From NCBI GenBank assembly GCA_900543885.1, contig UQTA01000080.1:1-14929 (forward strand): DNA of 14,929 nucleotides, given 5' to 3'. The stretch comes from an uncultured Clostridium sp. (GTDB lineage: Bacteria; Bacillota; Clostridia; Lachnospirales; Lachnospiraceae). The translations under genes were made by a program, and so were the position numbers. Below the pieces are notes generated by a model. The model was not told the origin of the DNA. It ran no database searches and saw nothing but the letters and a program-made list of their open reading frames with translations. Shown piece after piece: positions 1 through 7,070 of the stretch (positions are counted from its first letter, which is position 1; the number at the start of each line of letters is the position of its first letter).

Positions 1-242
1 CCTCCTGATGAGTCATTAGCTTCTTGAATTGATTTACTAACTCTATAATACCTCAAAAAGTTGCCTGCCTTTGACAGCTTATTTGAGTGCGCCCATTTAT
101 GGCTGTCCTCTACTTTCTTTCACACTACTCCTTCTTACTTTCTCTAATCAGCGGACGCGCTACTGGCGCCTCCTCGATATGCATGGCAATAGAAATACCG
201 CAGATGAACCTGTAATTAGCACCATCTGTGGCATGATCGCTG
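1..242. other. Region after the last lipoprotein, no supported gene
   Basis: No gene is convincing on either strand. On the minus strand one frame is open for about 40 codons and ends RPLIRESKKE; it is richer in GC than the lipoproteins but has no start with a ribosome site. An imperfect 8-bp stem (ggacgcgc, loop tactg, gcgcctcc; 153-173) has no T run, so it is not a terminator. At the left edge, minus-strand AGGAGG (1-6) probably serves a gene starting just outside the window. TATTAT about 45 bases upstream of it is a weak -10 candidate without a good -35. Confidence 0.4.
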
Positions 243-1238
243 TCACTCTTTCATAGCTCCATAAACGCCCCAACAGTCCCCGTCTTCAAAGTGCCAACGG
301 TTGGTATCTGGTCCGGATATATGCTCCATGACTGCCATGGTTTCTTCTGCATCAGGATCCATTTCTACCTGATCAGGAATGCCATTTGTGGCAGTATACT
401 GATAAATGTCTGTACCACCTGGACCCGCAAGGGAAATAGTTATGGCTCCATTTTCAAGACCTTCTGCATATTCTCCCTGTCGCATCTCAACTGCTCCGCC
501 GTCATAGCTTAAATATTCTCTGGCTGTTCCTGCACCGTTTGGATAATCATCTTTCCAGGTTCCTTTAAATAAATATATGCTCATTCCCCGTCCTGCTTCT
601 TCCAGATACCATGCTCCGTTTCCAGATCGTTTTCCATCTTCCATTTCGCCCACATAGACATAACCACCAGGATAGACTGCGATCCAGGTTCCATCTTCCT
701 GCTGCCACATAAGAGGCTCTGTGAGATTTTCAGTGAGGGAATTAAATTCTTTTCCTAATAACAATTTGCTTCCAAAGTCGCTGTTTCCGAAATCTTCAGC
801 ATCGCCGGTCATCTTTTCTTTTAACTGTTTTAAGAGATCCATATATTCTGCTTCCAGTGTCATTTTTACAGAAAGAGTATTTGCCGCAGCCTGTATTCTC
901 TCATACGCCGCTTTTCGATCTTCTGTCTGCTCTTCTCTAGAAAGTCCTTCATATACAGATACTGCTTTGTTTAAGGTTTCCAGAGCCTGCTCTGTATTTC
1001 CCTGGGCTGTATATACACCTGCCAGTTTTTCGTATGCACCTATCTCTCTTGGCTCCAGTTCAATGGCCTTTGTGAAAGCTACGGCTGCCTCTTCATAATT
1101 TAATTCTAATAAGTACTTATCACCTAAGTCTAAGTATTGCTGGAAATTCATCTTTTTCTTGCAGCCTGCAAATAATAAAAATGATAAAACCAGCAGGATT
1201 GCTATGGTGATCTTTGATCTTAAAGTTTCCTTTGGCAT
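243..1238 (-). CDS. TPR/MORN lipoprotein (array member 6)
   Basis: A 331-residue predicted lipoprotein and the last of the array. Signal peptide with lipobox FAGC (Cys26), then KKKMNFQQYLDLGDKYLLEL and two TPRs (about 32-66 and 67-99). VYEGLSREEQ and helices follow to about 145. LTEPLMWQQEDG (172-183) introduces three MORN-type repeats: YVGEMEDGKRSGNGAWYL (195-212), FKGTWKDDYPNGAGTARE (224-241) and QGEYAEGLENGAITI. The tail is CWGVYGAMKE. It is closest to the member at 1263-2348 and to the remnant at 3654-3776. GAGAG lies about seven bases before ATG 1238. It should be lipid-anchored on the outer face of the membrane. Its role is unknown; the operon context suggests a link to the kinase module or the pilus. 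Confidence 0.88.
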   Translation of the reverse strand: MPKETLRSKITIAILLVLSFLLFAGCKKKMNFQQYLDLGDKYLLELNYEEAAVAFTKAIELEPREIGAYEKLAGVYTAQGNTEQALETLNKAVSVYEGLSREEQTEDRKAAYERIQAAANTLSVKMTLEAEYMDLLKQLKEKMTGDAEDFGNSDFGSKLLLGKEFNSLTENLTEPLMWQQEDGTWIAVYPGGYVYVGEMEDGKRSGNGAWYLEEAGRGMSIYLFKGTWKDDYPNGAGTAREYLSYDGGAVEMRQGEYAEGLENGAITISLAGPGGTDIYQYTATNGIPDQVEMDPDAEETMAVMEHISGPDTNRWHFEDGDCWGVYGAMKE

Positions 1239-1262
1239 ATTTTTTCTCTCTTCATATTTTTG

Positions 1263-2348
1263 TTAGTTTTTCATTGCGCCGTCTACACCCCATATTTCGC
1301 CTTCTTCATATATTAACTCGTAATCATCCACTGCTAGAACAACATTACATCCGTCCTCATCTACATATAATATATGTGGTATGCCATACGCTACATTGTA
1401 TGTGCCTTCAATAGAACTTCCATATTCAGTATCATAATCAAAATAGTTCATAGTTCCATTTTCGTAACCGTCCTGAAAATTTCCCTGTACCTCACTTTTA
1501 CCATAATCAAAAGCATATATAAATGTACCGGATCCATTGGGATAATCCTCAGACCAGTTTCCATAAAATAATTGTGTCCCTATTCCAGAATCTTCTTCAT
1601 CTGCATATTCATATTCCCCATACCAGGAACCAGAACCAGAACGTATCCCCTTATCCATTTCTCCTAAATATACATAAACATCTCCGTCTGTGCCAACATA
1701 CAGCCCCAGATAATTTCCATCCTCCTGCTGCCAGATCAACGGCTTTTCAAGTCCTTTTACAAAGCTTTTAAAATCATCTGTAAAATAATGAGTATATGTT
1801 GGCTCCTGGCTGTTTATTTCTGCGATTACCTGTTCCAGGATTGAACCATATTTTTCTTTTGCCTCCGCGATCAGGCGCTCGTTCTCTGTATCCACAGGAT
1901 CTGTATCAGATAATGTTTCGTCTTCATTTTCTTCAACATCTGAGCTGTTTTCTGCCTCCAGATATTGCCTGATCTTCTCTTCTAATTTCAGCATTTCTTC
2001 ATAGATCCGTTTAAATTCATCTGTCTTTTCATCCTCGGTCAGACCTTCATACACAGAAATTCCACTTTGAAGCACTTCCTGGGCTTTTTCGTAGTTTTCG
2101 GTCTTTATGTACGCATTTGTCAGGCCTTCATATGCTTTCAGTGCCTTTGGTTCTACTTCAATGGCTTTTGTAAAGGCTACGATCGCCTCTTCATAATTAG
2201 CTTCTATCAGATATTTTTCACCTAAGTCCAGATAGTCCTGAACAGTCATTTTCTTCTGGCAGCCTACTACAAGAAGAATAGTCAATACCAGCAATACAGT
2301 ATAAAATATCTTATGTTTTGCAGACCTTCTTTTGTTTTTCATTTTCAT
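1263..2348 (-). CDS. TPR/MORN lipoprotein (array member 5)
   Basis: A 361-residue predicted lipoprotein. A basic N-terminus (MKMKNKRRSAKHK) and hydrophobic core end in lipobox VVGC (Cys30). QKKMTVQDYLDLGEKYL opens two TPRs (about 36-69 and 70-101). A VYEGLTEDEK helix and an acidic, low-complexity linker (about 134-157) follow. LEKPLIWQQEDG then leads into MORN-type repeats: YLGEMDKGIRSGSGSWYG (227-244), YGNWSEDYPNGSGTF (262-276) and GNFQDGYENGTMNYF. The tail is EIWGVDGAMKN. I chose ATG 2348 because GGGGAG lies seven bases upstream and a normal signal peptide then starts; a start 19 codons earlier is possible but lacks this. The 191 bp before it hold only short AT-rich palindromes and no gene. 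The next lipoprotein starts 24 bp downstream. Confidence 0.88.
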   Translation of the reverse strand: MKMKNKRRSAKHKIFYTVLLVLTILLVVGCQKKMTVQDYLDLGEKYLIEANYEEAIVAFTKAIEVEPKALKAYEGLTNAYIKTENYEKAQEVLQSGISVYEGLTEDEKTDEFKRIYEEMLKLEEKIRQYLEAENSSDVEENEDETLSDTDPVDTENERLIAEAKEKYGSILEQVIAEINSQEPTYTHYFTDDFKSFVKGLEKPLIWQQEDGNYLGLYVGTDGDVYVYLGEMDKGIRSGSGSWYGEYEYADEEDSGIGTQLFYGNWSEDYPNGSGTFIYAFDYGKSEVQGNFQDGYENGTMNYFDYDTEYGSSIEGTYNVAYGIPHILYVDEDGCNVVLAVDDYELIYEEGEIWGVDGAMKN

Positions 2349-2539
2349 ATCATCTCTCCCCATATTATTTTTCTGCCATTTATTTTCCCGGCAGCCATGT
2401 AACAATCATTCATTAAATTGCAAATGTTTAATTCGTATTACTGCAAAAAATACAATGTATACAGTATAATTTGGGCATTTGTTCAGATGTTCATGGTTGT
2501 GGTGATTTTTCACCTGGCATTTTATCATTTTATGCCTTT

Positions 2540-3613
2540 TTACTGTACAAATCCCTCGATTCCTTCTTGTTCATCAAGTTCGCCAGCTTGTACAGTCATC
2601 GTACCAACTCCATCTGGCGTACCATTTTCGCATACAATATAACGATATCCATTGTCATCATCTTCGGTGCCGATCACAACCCATTTTCCATTTGTAAAAT
2701 TAACTGGAAATGTTTCTGTTACACTGCCCTTTTCAAAGCTCCAGTCAACAGCCCCATTCCAAAGCCCCTGTTGAACATTTCCTGATATGATTCTTTTATT
2801 TACATCTTCTGCCAGCTCACCATACCATTCCTGAACAGTCTGGGATCCATTAGGATAATCATCACTCCATTGTCCCTTTGCATAATAATTATTTCCATCT
2901 TTGTATCCCATCCACACACTGTTTCCCTGACGTTTTCCATTTTCATAGATGCCATAATAAACCATGCAGCTGCCGTATTTCTCTGAATTTACAGGATAAA
3001 ATCCAATACCCGTTCCATCTTTTCTTATAATACAGATCGGTACCTGATTTTCAAGAACCATATCCTGTATTTTCTTAAACTCCTCTGTCTGCATGTTTTC
3101 AAAGATCATTTCCACATTATCTTTTTCACATAACTCAATGAATGCTTTTATCCAGAGCATGTTTTTATACAAAAGCCTTGTTTCTTCATCCAGTGCTTCT
3201 TCGTCAAATTCTCCTTCCATATCTATGATCTTTTCCCAGTCCTCCTCCAGACTGTAAACCAGGATCAGACCACTATATGCTCTATCATCGTCCAGTTCTT
3301 CCAACTGCCGAAAGGCTTCCTGTGCCTGGTCAAGATAGGCTGCTTTCTTCTCTGTATCTTCTACAGTCTTCGAAGCTGCTATATATGCATGTCCCACATA
3401 GTACCAGGCATCTGTATTTTTAGGTTCTAATTTAATTGCTTTATTAAATGCCACAATTGCCTCTTCATATTTTAACTCCTGCATATATTTCTGTCCAAGT
3501 TCTAATTGTTCGGCAATTCTTTGCTCCAGGCTTTTACCACATCCAGAAAAACAAAGAAAACATAAAAACAGCATAATATAAGACAAAACTTTTCTTTTTC
3601 TAAACATTTTCAT
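2540..3613 (-). CDS. Divergent TPR/MORN lipoprotein (array member 4)
   Basis: A 357-residue predicted lipoprotein and the most divergent of the MORN members. The signal peptide MKMFRKRKVLSYIMLFLCFL runs to lipobox FSGC (Cys25). The usual KKK-M-x-x-Q-D-Y-L segment is replaced by GKSLEQRIAEQLELGQKYM. TPRs at about 36-68 (KYEEAIVAFNKAIKLEPKN) and 69-106 are followed by further acidic helices (about 110-190) that may be degenerate TPRs. MORN-type units are YYGIYENGKRQGNSVW (219-234), GQWSDDYPNGSQT (247-259) and SGNVQQGLWNGAVDWSF. The C-terminus (GELDEQEGIEGFVQ) lacks the WGVYGAMK tail of its neighbours. GGAG upstream supports ATG 3613. It is anchored outside the membrane; function unknown. Confidence 0.87.
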   Translation of the reverse strand: MKMFRKRKVLSYIMLFLCFLCFSGCGKSLEQRIAEQLELGQKYMQELKYEEAIVAFNKAIKLEPKNTDAWYYVGHAYIAASKTVEDTEKKAAYLDQAQEAFRQLEELDDDRAYSGLILVYSLEEDWEKIIDMEGEFDEEALDEETRLLYKNMLWIKAFIELCEKDNVEMIFENMQTEEFKKIQDMVLENQVPICIIRKDGTGIGFYPVNSEKYGSCMVYYGIYENGKRQGNSVWMGYKDGNNYYAKGQWSDDYPNGSQTVQEWYGELAEDVNKRIISGNVQQGLWNGAVDWSFEKGSVTETFPVNFTNGKWVVIGTEDDDNGYRYIVCENGTPDGVGTMTVQAGELDEQEGIEGFVQ

Positions 3614-3653
3614 ACTTTTCTCCGCATTTGTAAAATCTATTGAAGGATGATTT

Positions 3654-3776
3654 TCAATTTTTCATGGCACCATATACACCCCAGAGGTCATCGTCCTCTC
3701 GATTCCATACATTGATGTATTCCTACTGCCACATAAGAGGTTCTGTAAGAAATTCATATACTCCGCATGCATCCCA
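3654..3776 (-). pseudogene. Remnant of a TPR/MORN lipoprotein gene
   Basis: Directly after and in frame with the TAG stop of array member 3 lie 41 codons that read WDACGVYEFLTEPLMWQ, an amber codon (3723-3725), EYINVWNREDDDLWGVYGAM, then KN and TGA. LTEPLMWQ matches residues 172-179 of the lipoprotein at 243-1238 nearly base for base. The amber replaces the second Gln of the conserved WQQED (CAG to TAG). The end matches the C-termini WGVYGAMKE and WGVDGAMKN of that protein and of the one at 1263-2348. The whole MORN part between the two blocks is missing. This is a paralogue with an internal deletion and a nonsense mutation, or the lost tail of array member 3. Confidence 0.75.
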
Positions 3777-4817
3777 CTATTCTCCTGAAGAATATGTAAT
3801 TATACAGTAACCAGTTTCTTCTCCACCGGAAGTATATGAATGTATTACACTGACTCTTCCTAATGAATCATATTCATAAGTAGCATACTGTTCATTTTCC
3901 ATGGGAATTTTCCCATTTTCCGGTTTCTTTGTCGGATCTGTCATAGCGTACCATATGACCGGCGGATTTCCACTCCCTGATCCTATAGATGGACGATATC
4001 TGGCCTGATCCTTGCAGCCATCTATCTCCTGAGTGCTGTTCCACATTCTGGCCCCTTTTGCTCCGGTAACTTCCTGTCCATTTTCCTTTCCGCTTTCTGT
4101 TTCTATTCCTTCGTAATAAACCTCACTGGATTCTTCATAGGTCTTTCCTGCCTCATCATCATATTTCCAATAATATGTTTCAGAAACAGTACCATCAAAA
4201 TCATACCATTCAAAGGATGTCATACGCCCCATTCCATCATATGTATTGACCTCTTTTCCAAAATACTCCGGATATGGCATGATCATATACATCTCCATTG
4301 TCATACTTCCGTTATAAACAGATGGATCTACAGTAGAAGTGATCTGGGAAGCTTCGATTTCCTGTCTGCGCTTATCTAATGCCTCATCCCCTGTTTCTTC
4401 ATAACCTTTTTTCAGGATATCCACCGCTTTTTCTGTTTCTCCTGCCAGCAGATACAATTCTGCCAGTTTTTCATAATTTCCGGCAGTTTTTGGCTCCAAT
4501 TCAATAGCTATCAGATAATCTGCCTCACCGCTTGCATAAAATCCACGTATCTCATCCGTCCACTGGCTAACATCATCCACTCCGCCTGCCTGGATACGGG
4601 CTGTATAAACCTCTGCACGTTTTTCATAAGCAGCTGCCTGTTTCGGGTCTATTTCTATTGCTTTTGTAAAGGCTACGATTGCCTCTTCATAATTGGCTTC
4701 TGTCAGGTATTTTTCACCTAAGTCCAGATAATCCTGAAAGTCCATTTTTTTCTGACAGCCTGCAAGAAGGACTGCCAAGAGCAAAAAACACTGCACACGG
4801 TCTTTAACTTTTTCCAT
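3777..4817 (-). CDS. TPR/YD-repeat-like lipoprotein, possibly frameshifted at its start (array member 3)
   Basis: From ATG 4817 the protein is 346 residues: a signal peptide with lipobox LAGC (Cys21), then QKKMDFQDYLDLGEKYL and about three TPRs (27-61, 62-110, 112-145). There are no MORN repeats. Instead NTYDGMGRMTSFEWYDFDGT (191-210) and YEYDSLGRVSVIHSY (314-328) resemble the YD repeats of RHS proteins (tyrosine-aspartate, then G-R). The ATG at 4817 has no proper ribosome site. A strong GAGGAG (4848-4853) instead serves ATG or GTG codons at 4846, 4843 and 4837 in another frame, which meets this frame at a run of seven A residues. One extra A, or a -1 slip there, would give MKVAVKK joined to this protein. 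The stop TAG is followed in frame by a MORN-paralogue remnant. It is either a decaying gene or one controlled by slippage. Confidence 0.72.
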   Translation of the reverse strand: MEKVKDRVQCFLLLAVLLAGCQKKMDFQDYLDLGEKYLTEANYEEAIVAFTKAIEIDPKQAAAYEKRAEVYTARIQAGGVDDVSQWTDEIRGFYASGEADYLIAIELEPKTAGNYEKLAELYLLAGETEKAVDILKKGYEETGDEALDKRRQEIEASQITSTVDPSVYNGSMTMEMYMIMPYPEYFGKEVNTYDGMGRMTSFEWYDFDGTVSETYYWKYDDEAGKTYEESSEVYYEGIETESGKENGQEVTGAKGARMWNSTQEIDGCKDQARYRPSIGSGSGNPPVIWYAMTDPTKKPENGKIPMENEQYATYEYDSLGRVSVIHSYTSGGEETGYCIITYSSGE

Positions 4818-4853
4818 TTTTTTACAGCAACCTTCATTTTCACCATACTCCTC
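4817..4853 (-). promoter_or_regulatory. Misaligned ribosome site and A7 slippery run at the start of array member 3
   Basis: On the minus strand, GAGGAG (4848-4853) is followed by ATG (4846), GTG (4843) and ATG (4837), all in one frame, which reads GTA AAA AAA TGG over the A7 run (4817-4823). The lipoprotein frame uses the last A as the A of its ATG. The phase is A-AAA-AAA, the classical -1 slippery heptamer, and a -1 slip lands in the lipoprotein frame. A second short run (T6 on the minus strand, 4783-4788) could also restore the frame if one base were added. Confidence 0.5.
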
Positions 4854-4860
4854 TATCCAT

Positions 4861-6444
4861 CTACTGGTTCACATAATAAATACGTGCAAATTCATAATAT
4901 TCCGGATTCCACAGGCCGAAGATATTTCCCTTCTGTACCGGTACATATAAATCTGGATCCTGAATCCGTATTCTGGAAACCTGCTGGCCGGAATCATCTG
5001 TAAGAACATAACCATCCTCGCTGACCTGGCAGTTATACGATGGGGTATACTGGTCATAGGAACCTGACATAAGACTGTAAAACTCCAGGGGCTGACCATA
5101 ATCCTGGGGATACATGGCATATGCCTGGGAAAACGCCTGGGAAGCATCTCCTTCCAGCTTATGTCGCTCTGTCTCATTTCCACTCCAGTCATATTTCACA
5201 GCATAAAAATCTCCTTCCAGCTCACCCATCAGGATCGAATAGTAATTTTCTGCTGAATCTTCCATCTGCCCCGGATCACAGGCCAAAAGCTTTACATAAC
5301 CGTCTGAGGTTTTCCACAAACACTCCTCATATCCCTGCAGCAGCGCATTTCCCTGTGTATCTACGATCTCATAAGGCGTACCGAACCCTTTTCCGCCGCC
5401 ATAGATAAGCAGATATGTGTTCTGATCCGGATAATAAGTTTCCGGCATACTATAGAAGGAATCTGCACTTAACAGTGTAAGCACACCAAGTTCTTCTTTT
5501 TCTTCCTCTGACATTCCCTGTTCTGAACTGCCTGTAATTGCAAAACCACTTAAATATGCATCCGGTTCTGCTATTACCCCCTGCCAATAATCAAAAAGTT
5601 CCTGGGAAAACTCTCTTTCCTGCATTGATTTTTCCGTATCGATCTCCATGGCATGAAGTACTCCCTGATAAGGCGCGTCTGGTTCTTCTGTTGTAAAACA
5701 GCCATCTTTGAAATCTCCCTCGTAATGAAATGTATCCTCTGTATCCGAATTAATAGACTGGATCTGCCACATACGATAGGTTCCCTGTCCATTAGGAAAA
5801 TCATTTTCCCATGACCCATCATAAAAATCAATCCAGCTTTCCTCCAGGCTGCAGGAAGTCCAGATTCCATGACCCTCTCTATCTGTACTGCCTGCAGATC
5901 CATAATAAATATGACCGCAGGGATACAGCACCAGCTTATTTTCCCCATCTTCTGTGGTATAAGTTACCTTTTCTGACAACTGATCAAAAGTCATCTGAAA
6001 ATCCATTGTAAGCATGTAGTTCCACAGATCAAACCAGTTATCATACTCAACTCCATGATCCATCATACTCTCCATGCCATAAAGCACCTGCCATGCATCA
6101 TAACGTTTTTGGATATCTTCATATATATCATTAAGGCTGTCATCCTCTATCTCTTCCAGTCCCTGTTCCAATGTATCCAAAGCGTCTTCATAGCGTTCAG
6201 CTGCTGCATAAACATTTGCCAGTCCTTTGTAGCCTTCCGGATTCTTCGGATCTAATTCAATGGCTTTTGTAAAAGCTACGATCGCTTCTTCGTAATTGGT
6301 TTCTGTAAGATATTTATCTCCCAGATCCAGATAATCCTGCAAGTTCATCTTTTTCTTACAGCCTGCCATTATTACCATTGCCGCAATCAGTAGCAATACT
6401 GCAAATTTCTTTCGTATTTTCAACCATTTTATATTTTTTTCCAT
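4861..6444 (-). CDS. TPR/MORN lipoprotein with extra C-terminal domain (array member 2)
   Basis: The longest array member, 527 residues. The signal peptide MEKNIKWLKIRKKFAVLLLI continues to lipobox MAGC (Cys29). KKKMNLQDYLDLGDKYL opens two TPRs (about 37-70 and 71-104). A linker leads to MORN-type repeats: LYPCGHIYYG (173-182) with GHGIW, WENDFPNGQGTY (about 212-223), and YEGDFKDG. Residues about 297-527 have no counterpart in the other five. This part is rich in Tyr, Asp and Gly, looks beta-rich, contains IYGGGKGFGTPY, and ends NPEYYEFARIYYVNQ. I do not recognise it. The start at 6444 is backed by AGAGG nine bases upstream; a GTG 33 codons earlier is unlikely. The protein should be lipid-anchored outside the membrane. 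The 112 bp before it contains no convincing promoter. Confidence 0.86.
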   Translation of the reverse strand: MEKNIKWLKIRKKFAVLLLIAAMVIMAGCKKKMNLQDYLDLGDKYLTETNYEEAIVAFTKAIELDPKNPEGYKGLANVYAAAERYEDALDTLEQGLEEIEDDSLNDIYEDIQKRYDAWQVLYGMESMMDHGVEYDNWFDLWNYMLTMDFQMTFDQLSEKVTYTTEDGENKLVLYPCGHIYYGSAGSTDREGHGIWTSCSLEESWIDFYDGSWENDFPNGQGTYRMWQIQSINSDTEDTFHYEGDFKDGCFTTEEPDAPYQGVLHAMEIDTEKSMQEREFSQELFDYWQGVIAEPDAYLSGFAITGSSEQGMSEEEKEELGVLTLLSADSFYSMPETYYPDQNTYLLIYGGGKGFGTPYEIVDTQGNALLQGYEECLWKTSDGYVKLLACDPGQMEDSAENYYSILMGELEGDFYAVKYDWSGNETERHKLEGDASQAFSQAYAMYPQDYGQPLEFYSLMSGSYDQYTPSYNCQVSEDGYVLTDDSGQQVSRIRIQDPDLYVPVQKGNIFGLWNPEYYEFARIYYVNQ

Positions 6445-6556
6445 ACTCAGATACCTCTCACATTCCATAATTTCTACTTTTTCCTGATTTTCGTTATACA
6501 GTTCAGTCTTACATCTTCTTGCTGCTTGCAACGAACAAAACACTTATGAGTAACTG

Positions 6557-7069
6557 TTATAAAACCAGCCATGTGATCACTGATCCAACCAAAATGCAGC
6601 ATCCAAAGCTGAAATAAGACGATGTATCCTGGGGCTGGTACATATAGAAATGATGGGTATAAAACATATTTACAAAATAATTTTTCAGATTTTTTAATAC
6701 TGTTCTTCCGCTTTTACGCAGAAGCATGAATACAAATGCAGCTGCGCCTCCCGCAATAATGGAATATACAATGGTATACCCGCAAAAGCGCCATCCCGTA
6801 AGAGCACCAATGGCCATATATAATTTCACATCCCCTGCTTTTAATGCGCCAATGGCAAATAGGATAAAAGCTGCAAATCCCATTAAAATCCCTAAAAAGC
6901 TTCCTGCCAACCCTTTCAGGCCAAAAAAGACCAGATTTAAAACCAATCCTAAAAGCATGGCAGAAAAGGTAAGTTTATTTGGTATTTTCCTTGTTTTCAG
7001 ATCTGTGAAGGAAGCGGCTACTGCTACTGCAACAGCCGCCCCTTTTAATATGATATAAGCTATTTCCAT
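6557..7069 (-). CDS. Second prepilin peptidase, CpaA/TadV-like
   Basis: A 170-residue polytopic membrane protein of the short A24 type. The first catalytic Asp is D23 in SFTDLKTRKIPNKLT, the typical spacing of CpaA/TadV. The second is D80 in GALKAGDVKLYMAIGAL. The GxGD motif reads KAGD, so its first glycine is Lys77, while the catalytic Gly-Asp is kept. Hydrophobic segments fall at about 3-19, 36-50, 57-75, 84-110 and 152-168. It should process pilin-type leaders at the inner face of the membrane. I chose the ATG at 7069 because of GAGGAG upstream and because the hydrophobic N-terminus then begins at once. It lies one base after a TPR/MORN lipoprotein and 112 bp before another, so this pilus gene is embedded in the lipoprotein array. 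The other peptidase in the window is only distantly similar. Confidence 0.87.
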   Translation of the reverse strand: MEIAYIILKGAAVAVAVAASFTDLKTRKIPNKLTFSAMLLGLVLNLVFFGLKGLAGSFLGILMGFAAFILFAIGALKAGDVKLYMAIGALTGWRFCGYTIVYSIIAGGAAAFVFMLLRKSGRTVLKNLKNYFVNMFYTHHFYMYQPQDTSSYFSFGCCILVGSVITWLVL

Positions 7070-7070
7070 A

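Noticed and set aside
153..173. Stem-loop ggacgcgc/gcgcctcc as a terminator of the array
   Set aside because: There is a G-G mismatch in the stem and no T run on either strand.
71..256. Plus-strand frame of 61 codons at the left edge
   Set aside because: It begins with TTG without a ribosome site, has no recognisable protein character and runs against every other gene in the window.
2436..2470. AT-rich hairpin with a T run (minus strand) and the palindrome TGTATACA after the lipoprotein ending at 2540
   Set aside because: The stem is only 4-5 A/T-rich pairs, too weak for an intrinsic terminator, and a single 8-bp palindrome in AT-rich DNA is not evidence of an operator.
2501..2514. Inverted repeat ggtga-tttt-tcacc
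   Set aside because: A five-pair stem without a following T run; chance occurrence is likely.
6470..6500. TGTATAAC as a promoter -10 before the 527-residue lipoprotein
   Set aside because: No -35 hexamer lies at 16-18 bases, so an internal promoter cannot be supported from sequence.
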